A program made the position numbers and the translations under genes. Below, one piece after another: positions 36,396 through 44,243 of a DNA stretch of 64,000 bases. The stretch comes from Methylopila sp. M107 (GTDB lineage: Bacteria; Pseudomonadota; Alphaproteobacteria; Rhizobiales; Methylopilaceae), in the NCBI RefSeq assembly GCF_000384475.1, contig NZ_ARWB01000001.1:289305-353304 (forward strand). The letters run 5' to 3'. The notes under the pieces are model-generated. The model was not told where the DNA came from, did not search any database, and was given only the letters and a program-made list of their open reading frames with translations. Within the stretch, counting starts at the first letter, position 1. Each line of letters opens with the position of its first letter.

Positions 36396-36492
36396 CCGTC
36401 ATGCCCGAGCTTGTCTCGGGCATCCACGACTTGATCGCAGGGCTCTTCGATCTCAGCAAGTCGTGGATACCCGGCTCCGCCGGACATGACGG
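36396..36492. repeat. Dispersed palindromic repeat, copy a
   Basis: About 97 bases running from CCGTCATGCCCGAG to CCGGACATGACGG, with an internal pair CCACGACTTG / CAAGTCGTGG. It lies between the convergent cupin and MFS genes. It shares ends and the GTGGATACCCGG block with three other copies in the window. Confidence 0.85.
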
Positions 36493-36524
36493 CTTTGACT
36501 GGATCGACGTTGCGCGAAACCGCT

Positions 36525-37706
36525 CTAGCGCCGCGACCTGTCGATGGCCCTGAGGCCGAACGCGGCCGCGAGCGCCGCGCCGGCGAGCCCGATCGACAGC
36601 CAGACAGCCGCATGGGCGCCGTAACGCTCGATCACCGCCGCATAGCCGATCGGCGCCGCGGCGGAGAGCAGGAAGCTCGGCGCGATCAGCCGTCCGACCA
36701 GTGAGCCGTAGGTCGCCGGATCGAAGAAGGCGAGCGGCAGCGTTCCGCGCGTGATGGTCGACAGCCCGTTTCCGGCGCCGAACAGCAGCACGAACACCAC
36801 GGCGGTCGCGACGCCGTCCGCAACCGCCAGCGCGACCGCAAAGCCCGCGACCAGCATCGCCGCCGCCGCGAGGTTGAGGTCGACGGCTCTCAGCCGCGCG
36901 CCGAACAGCACCTCGCAGCCGCGCGCGGCCGTCTGCCCGAAGCCGCGCAGGGTCGCGGTCCAGACCGCCGCGCCGAGGCCGAGCCCGAGGCCCGCCAGCA
37001 TGCCGATCATATGCGCCGACATGGCCGAGTTCAGTGCGCTGACGAGCGCAGCCACGAGCGCGTAGAGCGCGGCCGCGAGCCGCGTCTGTCGCTGCGAGAG
37101 GCTTGGCGCGAAGGGCGTGGGCGAGGCGCCGTTCGCGGGCCGCGCGGGCAAAAAACGTCCGTCCGGAATGGTGAGATGGATGAGGGCCGATAGCGCGGAG
37201 AAGCCGGCGAAGACCAGCGCGGCCGCGCGCCAGCCATAGGCCTCGCCGACCGCGTCGCCGATCGGCCAGAAGACGGTCGACGCGAAACCGCCCAGCAGCG
37301 TGATCTGCGCCATCGCGCGTTTCGCCGCGCCGCCGCCGATGCGCGCCAGCGCCGCGAAGGCCGCGTCGTAGAGCGTGAGCCGCATGGCGAGCCCGATGAC
37401 GATCCAGGCAGCGTAATAGGCGATTTCGGAGTGCGCTGAGGAGAGCAAAACGAGGCCGGCCGCGCCGATCAGGGAGCCCGCCGTCATCGCCCGTCGGCCG
37501 CCATGGGCCTCGATCGCCCGGCCGACGAAGGGCGACGAGAGGCCCATGACGAGCAGGCCCGCCGCGAAGCCGCCCTGCACGGCGGTCAGGCTCCAGCCGA
37601 GATCGGACGCCATGCGGCCGCCGAGCACGCCGATCAGATAGTAGGTGACGCCCCACGCGATCAGTTGGCCGAACCCGACGCGCCAGATCAGTCCGCGATC
37701 GATCAC
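36525..37706 (-). CDS. Major facilitator superfamily transporter
   Basis: A 393-residue inner-membrane carrier with twelve predicted helices. The first helix FGQLIAWGVTYYLIGVLGG and the loop-2/3 motif VGRAIEAHGGRRAMTAGSL fit MFS antiporter/uniporter carriers. Substrate unknown. The start is GTG 37706, overlapping the GNAT gene stop by four bases (GTGA), so the two are translationally coupled and may act together, for example in resistance by acetylation and efflux (inference). Confidence 0.86.
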   Translation of the reverse strand: MIDRGLIWRVGFGQLIAWGVTYYLIGVLGGRMASDLGWSLTAVQGGFAAGLLVMGLSSPFVGRAIEAHGGRRAMTAGSLIGAAGLVLLSSAHSEIAYYAAWIVIGLAMRLTLYDAAFAALARIGGGAAKRAMAQITLLGGFASTVFWPIGDAVGEAYGWRAAALVFAGFSALSALIHLTIPDGRFLPARPANGASPTPFAPSLSQRQTRLAAALYALVAALVSALNSAMSAHMIGMLAGLGLGLGAAVWTATLRGFGQTAARGCEVLFGARLRAVDLNLAAAAMLVAGFAVALAVADGVATAVVFVLLFGAGNGLSTITRGTLPLAFFDPATYGSLVGRLIAPSFLLSAAAPIGYAAVIERYGAHAAVWLSIGLAGAALAAAFGLRAIDRSRR

Positions 37707-38251
37707 CGCTCGTCCGGGGGCAGGGTCGCGCCGCCGTCGCCGAGCGGGCGCTGCATCAGCACCGAGTCGACCCATCGCCCGAACTTGAAACCGACCGATC
37801 TGAAATTGCCGACCATGTCGAAGCCGTGCTTGGCGTGGAGCGCGATCGAGCCCGCATTCGCGCTGTCGCCGATCACCGCGATCATCTGCCGGAACGGGCC
37901 TCGCTCGCACCGCGCGATCAGTTCGCGCATGAGGGCGTCGCCGACCCCGCGCCCGAGCGCGTCATGCGCGACATAGACCGAGTCCTCGATCGTGTGCTTG
38001 TAGGCGGGCCGTGTCCGATAGGTGTTGGCGTAGGCGAAGCCGGCGATCCGCCCGTCGAACTCCGCGACGAGATAGGGCGCGCCAAGCGCCAGCACGGCGG
38101 CGCGTCGTCCGGCCATCTCGTCGACGCCCGGGGCGATCTCCTCGAAGCTCGCGAGCCCGGTCAGGACGTGATGGGCGTAGATCGCCGTGATGGCCGGCAG
38201 GTCGGCGTCTTGGGCGTCGCGGACGGCCGGCTTGGTCGGGGAGACGGACAT
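37703..38251 (-). CDS. GNAT-family N-acetyltransferase (Pat/phosphinothricin acetyltransferase-like)
   Basis: A 182-residue acetyltransferase. The N-terminal VRDAQDADLPAITAIYAHHVLTGLASFEE matches the phosphinothricin/amino-acid sulfone acetyltransferase group. The acetyl-CoA loop is in DALGRGVGDALMRELIA (Q/R-x-x-G-x-G/A form), and ANAGSIALHAKHGF is the usual C-terminal segment. ATG 38251 (MSVSPTKP) is chosen; 31 upstream codons lack similarity. Coupled to the MFS gene. It may modify a small amine, but the substrate is not known. Confidence 0.85.
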   Translation of the reverse strand: MSVSPTKPAVRDAQDADLPAITAIYAHHVLTGLASFEEIAPGVDEMAGRRAAVLALGAPYLVAEFDGRIAGFAYANTYRTRPAYKHTIEDSVYVAHDALGRGVGDALMRELIARCERGPFRQMIAVIGDSANAGSIALHAKHGFDMVGNFRSVGFKFGRWVDSVLMQRPLGDGGATLPPDER

Positions 38252-38400
38252 TTCGGGCGTCGATCCGGAGAGATGTTCTGGGAGGCGCTCGATCCTCGCA
38301 GCCTCGCCGCTATGATGGAAGTTTGGATCGATCAGGCGATCCATAAAGAAACTTCGGCGTGCGCGATTTCAGCGTCGCTCAGCTTCAGGGGGAACCACCG

Positions 38401-38480
38401 CCGTCATGCCCGGACTTGATCCGGGCGTCCATCCGACCTGGGCAAGGAGATGGATTGCCGGATCAAGTCCGGCAATGACG
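38401..38480. repeat. Dispersed palindromic repeat, copy b (short)
   Basis: About 80 bases. The left arm GTCATGCCCGGACTTGATCC (38403-38422) is nearly complementary to the right arm at 38458-38479. The ends match the other copies but the central block is different. It lies between two minus-strand genes, upstream of the GNAT gene and downstream of the TetR gene. Confidence 0.75.
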
Positions 38481-38504
38481 ATCTGCTACGACCCGGTCAG
38501 GCTT

Positions 38505-39098
38505 TCAGCCTGAAGGCCCGGCGCCGCCGAACTCCCGCTTCAGCCGCTCGCGACAGACCTTCAGCACGCGGTCGGACAAAGCGGGATCGTCCCCGCAGGC
38601 GCGCGCCAGCACGATCGCGCCGATCATGCCGGCGAACAACGAAAGCGCGTCGTCCTGCGCGGCCGCCGGCTCGACCGGGTCGATCGCGGTTTCGAGGCTT
38701 TTCGCGATGGCGCGCACGCCCTCGACCATCGCGCGCCGTCCACGCTCTGGTCCGCGCGCCGCTTCCGGTCCCAGCGCCGCGACCGCGCAGCCCTCTTCCG
38801 GATGGTCGCGATGCGCGCGGCTCACATAGGAGCGGATGATCGCCGCGAGCGGATCGGTCGCGGTCTCGCCGGTCGCGACGAGCCGTTCCGCCGTCTCCTC
38901 CAGCGATTTAAGGATGGCGGCGGCCGCGAGATCGTCCTTGCCGGCGAAGTGGCCGTAGAAGCCGCCATGGGTGAGCCCCGCGCTCCGCATCAGCGCCGGC
39001 ACGCTGACGGCGTCGATCCCGTCGCGGCGGAACAACGCGCTCGCCTCCGCGACGATGCGCTCGCGCGACTGCGCCTTGCGCGCCTTGCTGATCGGCAT
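38505..39098 (-). CDS. TetR/AcrR-family transcriptional regulator
   Basis: A 197-residue repressor. The helix-turn-helix lies at residues 8-55 (ARKAQSRERIVAEASALFRR, then LTHGGFYGHFAGKDDLAAAA). The C-terminal ligand domain contains HPEEGCAVAALGPEAARG, typical of the AcrR/TetR_C group found beside oxidoreductase or thiolase genes. The start is ATG 39098. It is divergent from the thiolase gene; a 16-base inverted repeat in the 125-base gap is a likely operator for both. Confidence 0.88.
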   Translation of the reverse strand: MPISKARKAQSRERIVAEASALFRRDGIDAVSVPALMRSAGLTHGGFYGHFAGKDDLAAAAILKSLEETAERLVATGETATDPLAAIIRSYVSRAHRDHPEEGCAVAALGPEAARGPERGRRAMVEGVRAIAKSLETAIDPVEPAAAQDDALSLFAGMIGAIVLARACGDDPALSDRVLKVCRERLKREFGGAGPSG

Positions 39099-39138
39099 GC
39101 GAACCCTCCGGCGCTCCCCCAAAAACTCTTGCCACGGC

Positions 39139-39179
39139 TTGACGGCCGCCGCAGCCGTTTTTATATGATGATGATCATA
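39139..39179 (+). promoter_or_regulatory. Thiolase promoter with overlapping TetR operator
   Basis: TTGACG at 39139-39144 and TATGAT at 39164-39169 (19-base spacer) form a plausible promoter for the thiolase gene. TATGAT-GATG-ATCATA at 39164-39179 is an inverted repeat covering the -10 box, a good place for the divergent TetR regulator to bind. Inferred from position and symmetry. Confidence 0.6.
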
Positions 39180-39223
39180 ATATTTAAATGCATGCGCCGC
39201 CGCAGCGCCAGGGAGCCAAGCCC

Positions 39224-40408
39224 ATGTCCGTCCGTGAAATCGTGCTCGCAAGTCCCGTCCGCACCGCCATCGGCGCCTATGGCGGCGCGCTCAAGGGAAC
39301 GCCCGCGACCGAGCTCGGCGCCGTGGTGGTACGCGACACGCTGCGTCGCTCGGGCCTTGCGCCCGAGAAGGTCGGCACGGTCGTGCTTGGCAACGTCATC
39401 CAGGCCGGCAACCGGATGAACCCGGCCCGGCAGGCCTCGGTCGAGGGCGGCGTGCCGGTCGAGGTTCCGGCGCTCAGCGTCAACCGGGTCTGCGGATCGG
39501 GCGCTCAGGCGATCGTCTCGGCCGCGCAGGAGGTCGCGCTCGGGCTCAGCGACGCCGCGATCGCGGGCGGCATGGAGAACATGGACCGCGCGCCTTACCT
39601 GATGCCGGGCGGGCGCTGGGGCCATCGCATGGGCCCGGCCGAGATCCTCGACAGCCTGCTGACCGACGGGCTGAACGACGCCTTTTCGGGCCAGCATTCC
39701 GGCTGGCACACCGAAGACCTCGCGACCCGCGCGCAGCTCACCCGCGAGGCGCAGGATCTTTGGGCCGCGCGCTCGCAAGCGCGCTTCTCCGCCGCGCGCG
39801 ACGCCAAAAAGTTCGAGGCCGAGATCGCGCCCGTCACGATCAAGGGCCGCAAGGGCGACGAGATCTTTTCGGTCGACGAGGCGCCGCGGCCGGACACGAC
39901 CGTGGAGACGCTCGCGCGGCTGAAGCCCGCCTTCCGCAAGGATGGCGTGATCACGGCCGGCAACGCGCCGGGGCTGAACAGCGGCGCCGCCGCCGTCGTG
40001 GTCGCCGACCGCGCCTTCGCCGAGGCGAACGGCGTCGAGCCCGCCGCGCGGCTCATCGCCTATGGCATAGCTGGCGTGGAGCCGGGGCTGTTCGGCATCG
40101 GGCCGGTCCCGGCTGTCCGCCAGGCGCTGGAGCGCGCCGGCTGGAAGCTGTCCGACGTCGACCGCTTCGAGATCAACGAGGCCTTCGCCGCCGTGCCGCT
40201 CGCGGTGATGAAGGAGCTCGGCCTGCCGGAGGACGTCGTCAATGTCGAGGGCGGCGCGATCGCGCACGGCCACGCCATCGGCGCGACCGGCGCGGTGCTG
40301 ACGACGCGGCTGCTGCATTCGATGAAGCGCGACGGGCTGAAGCGCGGCGTGGTCACGCTCTGCATCGGAGGAGGGCAGGGGATCGCGCTGGCGCTCGAGG
40401 CGGCGTGA
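39224..40408 (+). CDS. Acetyl-CoA C-acetyltransferase (thiolase)
   Basis: A 394-residue thiolase. The nucleophile Cys is in VNRVCGSGAQAI (about residue 89), the His is in the GGAIAHGHAIGATGA block (about 350), and the second Cys is in LCIGGGQG (about 380). Length and sequence fit acetoacetyl-CoA or 3-ketoacyl-CoA thiolases. The usual HPxG is HAIG here, a small change. The start ATG 39224 follows AGGGAGCC. Likely controlled by the divergent TetR gene. The rest of a polyhydroxybutyrate or beta-oxidation pathway is not nearby. Confidence 0.9.
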   Translation: MSVREIVLASPVRTAIGAYGGALKGTPATELGAVVVRDTLRRSGLAPEKVGTVVLGNVIQAGNRMNPARQASVEGGVPVEVPALSVNRVCGSGAQAIVSAAQEVALGLSDAAIAGGMENMDRAPYLMPGGRWGHRMGPAEILDSLLTDGLNDAFSGQHSGWHTEDLATRAQLTREAQDLWAARSQARFSAARDAKKFEAEIAPVTIKGRKGDEIFSVDEAPRPDTTVETLARLKPAFRKDGVITAGNAPGLNSGAAAVVVADRAFAEANGVEPAARLIAYGIAGVEPGLFGIGPVPAVRQALERAGWKLSDVDRFEINEAFAAVPLAVMKELGLPEDVVNVEGGAIAHGHAIGATGAVLTTRLLHSMKRDGLKRGVVTLCIGGGQGIALALEAA

Positions 40409-40441
40409 GGGATTGCAGATTCGGCGGCGCCGTTGCTCAAG

Positions 40442-40540
40442 GCGTCATGCCCGCGTCTTCACGCGGGTATCCACGACTTGGACGTAGAGCTCTACGTTCC
40501 CAGAAATTCGTGGATACCCGGCTGCCGCCGGGCATGACGG
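40442..40540. repeat. Dispersed palindromic repeat, copy c
   Basis: About 99 bases between convergent thiolase and DUF1835 genes, from GTCATGCCCGCG to GGGCATGACGG. The internal blocks GGGTATCCACGACTT and TCGTGGATACCCG are complementary. It is the closest relative of copy d (43329-43427), with most positions identical. Confidence 0.88.
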
Positions 40541-40561
40541 TCCAGATTGATCCGCGTCGGC

Positions 40562-41380
40562 TCAGTCGCCGGAGGTACGCAGGCGAACCTCAAAGAACCG
40601 AATGCTTCCATAGGGGTCGCCCTGGGCTTCCAGCCGCCCGTCTTCGACGAGTGTCCGCAGGCGCGCGGAGAGCGCGAGATCGCCCACCGGCCAGTCTTCC
40701 CGAGAATGCATCTCGCCGAGCACAGTCCCGATCACGAACGCGGCCTTGCGGAATGTTGTCGAAGCCGCCGCGACGAGTTGGTCGTCGAACGCGGTGAGGG
40801 GGAGGGACGTGAGCCTGCCATCCCGCACCGCTCGAAACGCCCCGTTCTCCTCGCCAAGGCGGCGCCATTCCGCCAGCGCGTCTTTTCGGTCGTCAGGCGT
40901 GATTGCGCGCGCCAGATCGAACAGGCCGTAGTGAATGAAATGGGCGGGCGTGATGAGCGGAACCGGTTGGCGGCGGCGCCACGGAACGCCTTGCCAATCC
41001 GTGCCTTCGAAGACGATGTCGGAGATGTCGATCACATCGGCCGGCGCGTCGCCAAGTCGCGTAAGCCAGGCGAGATAGCCCACCCAATCCTGAGGCGCGC
41101 GTCGGGTGGTCCAGACCACCAGGCGATGGCCGGGATCGAGCGCCTGCGACGAGAACTCGTCGTGCCAAAGCCGCACGAAGCCCGGCTCAAGCCCATAATC
41201 GGCCTCGTCGTTGAGCCAGCGCTCGCGAGCTTCCGGATCGAACGGTTCAAGCGGCCCGCAACGTAAATCGTCGAACAGCGCGACGACATTGTCCTCGGGG
41301 CGGCCCGCCGTCTTCAGCGCCTGAAGAAGCGAGCCTCTCGTCGATGGGCTGAAAACGACGTGCCGGGTCGGTTTCGCCAT
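40562..41380 (-). CDS. DUF1835/DUF3658 domain protein
   Basis: A 272-residue cytosolic protein. The N-terminal domain (HVVFSPSTRGSLLQAL, DDLRCGPLEPFD) matches DUF1835, and the C-terminal domain (RKAAFVIGTVLG, WPVGDLALSARLRTLVEDG) matches DUF3658. These two are commonly fused in uncharacterised proteins. The function is unknown. ATG 41380 is chosen; a GTG three codons earlier is possible. It lies 17 bases after the carA stop on the same strand, so it may be co-transcribed with carA by read-through. Confidence 0.78.
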   Translation of the reverse strand: MAKPTRHVVFSPSTRGSLLQALKTAGRPEDNVVALFDDLRCGPLEPFDPEARERWLNDEADYGLEPGFVRLWHDEFSSQALDPGHRLVVWTTRRAPQDWVGYLAWLTRLGDAPADVIDISDIVFEGTDWQGVPWRRRQPVPLITPAHFIHYGLFDLARAITPDDRKDALAEWRRLGEENGAFRAVRDGRLTSLPLTAFDDQLVAAASTTFRKAAFVIGTVLGEMHSREDWPVGDLALSARLRTLVEDGRLEAQGDPYGSIRFFEVRLRTSGD

Positions 41381-41397
41381 GCGGCTCACCCCGCGCC

Positions 41398-42621
41398 TCA
41401 GCCGTTCCTGACCGTGACGCCGCCGTCCATCAGCTCCACGAACCGCCGGAACAGGTAATGGCTGTCCTGCGGGCCGGGCGAGGCTTCCGGGTGGTGCTGC
41501 ACGGAAAAGGCCGGCCGGTCAGTCAGTTCGATGCCGCTGTTCGAGCCGTCGAACAGCGAGACATGGGTCTCGCGCGCGGTTTCCGGCAAGCTTCCGCGAT
41601 CGACCGCAAAGCCATGGTTCATCGAAACGATTTCGACCTTGCCGGTGTCGAGATCCTTGACCGGATGATTGGCGCCGTGATGGCCCTGCTTCATCTTCTC
41701 GGTCTTCGCGCCGACCGCGAGCGCAAGCATCTGGTGGCCGAGGCAGATGCCGAAGGTCGGCACCTTTTTGTCCAGCACGCCCTGGATCATCGGCACGGCG
41801 TATTTGCCGGTCGCGGCCGGGTCGCCGGGGCCGTTCGAGAGAAAGACGCCGTCGGGCGCGAGCGCCAGCACGTCGTCCGCGGTCGCGGTCGCCGGCAGCA
41901 CGGTGACCTCGCAGCCGGCGGCGGTCAGCAGCCGCAGGATGTTGCGCTTCAGCCCGTAGTCGATCGCGACCACGCGCTTGGCGACGCCATCGGGCCGCGC
42001 GCCGAACACGCCCGGGGCGTCATGGCCGGGCCAGCCCCAGGAACCCTCGTCCCAGCCGTAGCGCTGGGTCGCGCCGACGAGCGGCACGAGGTCCTGGCCC
42101 TCGAGGCCCGGAAAGCCGTCGAGCGCAGCCTTCAAAGCGGCGTCGTCGAGCGCGCCGTCCGGCGCGTAGGCGACGACCGCGTTCTGCATGCCCTTGTCGC
42201 GGATCAGCGCGGTGAGCGCCCTCGTGTCGACGCCGGTGATCGCGACGATGCCGCGGGCTTTCAGCCAGGCGTCGAGGCCGCGCGTCGCGCGCCAGTTCGA
42301 CGGGTCCGTGACGTCGGCCGCGAACACCGCGCCGCGCACGCCGGAAGCGCCGGACGCGCTCACCGTCTCGAGGTCGTCGTCGTTCACCCCGACATTGCCG
42401 ATATGCGGGAAGGTGAAGGTGATGATCTGGCCCGCATAGGACGGGTCGGTCAGGATCTCCTGATAGCCTGTCATCGCGGTGTTGAAGCAGAGCTCTCCGG
42501 CCGCGACCCCTTCGGCGCCGAGGCCTTCGCCCTCGATGACGGTTCCGTCGGCCAGCAGCAGGCGCGCTGTCGGGCGTGTCTCGTCCCATCCGCTCGTCGC
42601 GGCGTCTTTGATCTCAGTCAT
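41398..42621 (-). CDS. carA: Carbamoyl-phosphate synthase small (glutaminase) subunit
   Basis: A 407-residue class I glutamine amidotransferase that supplies ammonia to CarB. The N-terminal CPSase domain contains LCFNTAMTGYQEILTDPSYAGQI. The amidotransferase triad is Cys in GICLGHQML (about 283), His and Glu in VQHHPEASPGPQD (about 373). Length normal. ATG 42621 (MTEIKDA) is used; seven further codons upstream are open. It is divergent from yqeY across 130 bases. carB is separate on the same strand. Confidence 0.96.
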   Translation of the reverse strand: MTEIKDAATSGWDETRPTARLLLADGTVIEGEGLGAEGVAAGELCFNTAMTGYQEILTDPSYAGQIITFTFPHIGNVGVNDDDLETVSASGASGVRGAVFAADVTDPSNWRATRGLDAWLKARGIVAITGVDTRALTALIRDKGMQNAVVAYAPDGALDDAALKAALDGFPGLEGQDLVPLVGATQRYGWDEGSWGWPGHDAPGVFGARPDGVAKRVVAIDYGLKRNILRLLTAAGCEVTVLPATATADDVLALAPDGVFLSNGPGDPAATGKYAVPMIQGVLDKKVPTFGICLGHQMLALAVGAKTEKMKQGHHGANHPVKDLDTGKVEIVSMNHGFAVDRGSLPETARETHVSLFDGSNSGIELTDRPAFSVQHHPEASPGPQDSHYLFRRFVELMDGGVTVRNG

Positions 42622-42751
42622 GATTGTCTTGACCCGGGCCACGACCCCACATAGGCGGTCGGCTGACGTGGCCGGAACCTAGGCGCCGGCCGCCAGCGCG
42701 TCAACCGACGCGGGGCCTCAAGGCCCACACCGAGTTCAAAGGACGAAACCC

Positions 42752-43204
42752 ATGCGCGAGGCGATCTCCGCCGCCACGAAAGAGGCCATGAAGGCCCGCG
42801 ACGCCGAGCGCACCGGCGCGCTCCGGATGATCAGCGCGGCGATCAAGGATCTCGACATCGCCTCCCGGACCACGGGAAGCGGAACCGCGACCGACGACGA
42901 GCTGAAGACGCTGTTCGCCAAGATGATCAAGCAGCGCCAGGAGGCGGCGGCGATCTACGAGCAGAACGCGCGCCCCGAACTCGCCGCCAAGGAGCGCGCC
43001 GAGATCGCGACCATCCAGGAGTTCCTGCCGGCACAGATGGACGACGCCGCGGTCGCGGCCGCGATCGACGCCGCCATCGCCGAGACCGGCGCGGCCTCGA
43101 TCAAGGACATGGGCAAGGTGATGGGCGTGCTGAAAGGCAAGTACGCCGGCCAGATGGACTTTTCGTCCGCCAACGGCGTGGTGAAGGCCAAGCTCGCGGG
43201 GTGA
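42752..43204 (+). CDS. yqeY: GatB/YqeY domain protein
   Basis: A 150-residue protein equivalent to the C-terminal domain of GatB, which binds tRNA in the amidotransferase complex. The family pattern ALRMISAAIKDLDIASR, KQRQEAAAIYEQNARPELAAKE, EFLPAQMDD and KDMGKVMGVLKGKYAGQMDFS covers the whole protein. A role in tRNA-dependent amidation or tRNA quality control is inferred. The gene next to carA is a common alphaproteobacterial pairing. A strong hairpin terminator follows. Confidence 0.93.
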   Translation: MREAISAATKEAMKARDAERTGALRMISAAIKDLDIASRTTGSGTATDDELKTLFAKMIKQRQEAAAIYEQNARPELAAKERAEIATIQEFLPAQMDDAAVAAAIDAAIAETGAASIKDMGKVMGVLKGKYAGQMDFSSANGVVKAKLAG

Positions 43205-43229
43205 GTCCCGGCGGCCGTCGCCGATCCAG

Positions 43230-43274
43230 AAAATGAAGAAGCCCGGACCGCAAGGTCCGGGCTTCTTCATTTTT
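43230..43274 (+). terminator. Strong intrinsic terminator after yqeY
   Basis: A perfect 20-base stem (43230-43249 with 43254-43273) and a GCAA tetraloop is followed by a T run. The A run at the left foot makes it a potential terminator on the minus strand too. Confidence 0.95.
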
Positions 43275-43328
43275 CGTCGGAGTATCGGACGTCGCCCTGC
43301 AGCGTGGCCGGTTCAGGCGAGACCACCG

Positions 43329-43427
43329 CCGTCATGCCCGCGTCTTCACGCGGGTATCCACGACTTCGGCGTAGAGTTCGACAATCCCAGATAGTCGTGG
43401 ATACCCGCGCTGCCGCGCGGGCATGAC
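43329..43427. repeat. Dispersed palindromic repeat, copy d
   Basis: About 99 bases between convergent yqeY and the L,D-transpeptidase gene, nearly identical to copy c. Arms: CCGTCATGCCCGCG with CGCGCGGGCATGAC. Internal pair: GGGTATCCACGACTT with GTCGTGGATACCC. Confidence 0.88.
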
Positions 43428-43459
43428 ACTTCTTTCTGGGCATGACTCTGCGAGGCCAG

Positions 43460-44071
43460 TCAGCGCACCACGACGTTGGTGCCGAGCGGCACGCGCCCGT
43501 AAAGGTCCTCGACGTCGAAATTGATCATCCGGATGCAGCCCGACGACATCGCCTTGCCGATCGTCAGCGGCTCGTTGGTGCCGTGGATGCGGAACAGCGT
43601 GTCCTTGCCGTCGCGATAAAGGTACATCGCGCGCGCGCCGAGCGGGTTTTCCGGGCCGCCGGACATCCGGAGCGGCAGGTCGGGGCGGCGCTCCAGCATT
43701 TCTGGCGGCGGGACCCAGTCGGGCCATTCCTGCTTGGAGCCGACCTTGGCCTCGCCGGTCCAGCCAAAGCCTTCCTTGCCGACGCCGACGCCGTAGCGCA
43801 GCGCGCGGCCGTCGGGCTGGACGAGGTAGAGATACTTTTCCGCCGTATCGATCACGATCGTGCCGGGCGTTTCGCCGGTCGGATCGACGACCTCGGTCTT
43901 GCGGTACTGGACGGGCAGGGCGCTCGGATAGGTCTTGGACATCGCGAAGGCGACGGCTTCCGATCCGGCGTTGCGGCTGGTGTCTCCGCCCGTGGCCGAA
44001 CAGCCGGCGAGCGCCATCGCCGCGGCGACTGCCAGACCCGCCGGCGCCAAACGGAAACGAGGTGCGGTCAT
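43460..44071 (-). CDS. Lipoprotein L,D-transpeptidase
   Basis: A 203-residue peptidoglycan cross-linking enzyme of the YkuD/ErfK type. A lipoprotein signal (MTAPRFRLAPAG, lipobox LAGC at residues about 21-24) places it at the membrane or outer membrane. The catalytic motif HGTNEPLTIGKAMSSGCIRM (about 163-182) has His, Ser and Cys in place. It may form 3-3 cross-links or attach proteins to peptidoglycan. ATG 44071 is used because it starts the signal peptide; 82 upstream codons are not coding-like. It shares the 172-base gap upstream with the acyl-CoA synthetase 3' end. Confidence 0.9.
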   Translation of the reverse strand: MTAPRFRLAPAGLAVAAAMALAGCSATGGDTSRNAGSEAVAFAMSKTYPSALPVQYRKTEVVDPTGETPGTIVIDTAEKYLYLVQPDGRALRYGVGVGKEGFGWTGEAKVGSKQEWPDWVPPPEMLERRPDLPLRMSGGPENPLGARAMYLYRDGKDTLFRIHGTNEPLTIGKAMSSGCIRMINFDVEDLYGRVPLGTNVVVR

Positions 44072-44243
44072 GTGTTGCCCTGACGCTCTCGCCGCGAAGA
44101 CGCGCGGCACGGGGAGGTGTCGGCTCCCGCTGAATTCATGAGACGATAACGTTAAGTTTTTCGTAGCTGCGCGGAAACCTGTCGCGCGCAACGCGCTTTC
44201 GGCCGCTTCGTGGCGAGCGGGACACAGTGAGGCGGGCGGCGGC

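Noticed and set aside
36396-43427. The palindromic repeats as a CRISPR array
   Set aside because: The copies are dispersed among genes, about 80-100 bases long and lack regular short spacers; no cas genes are present.
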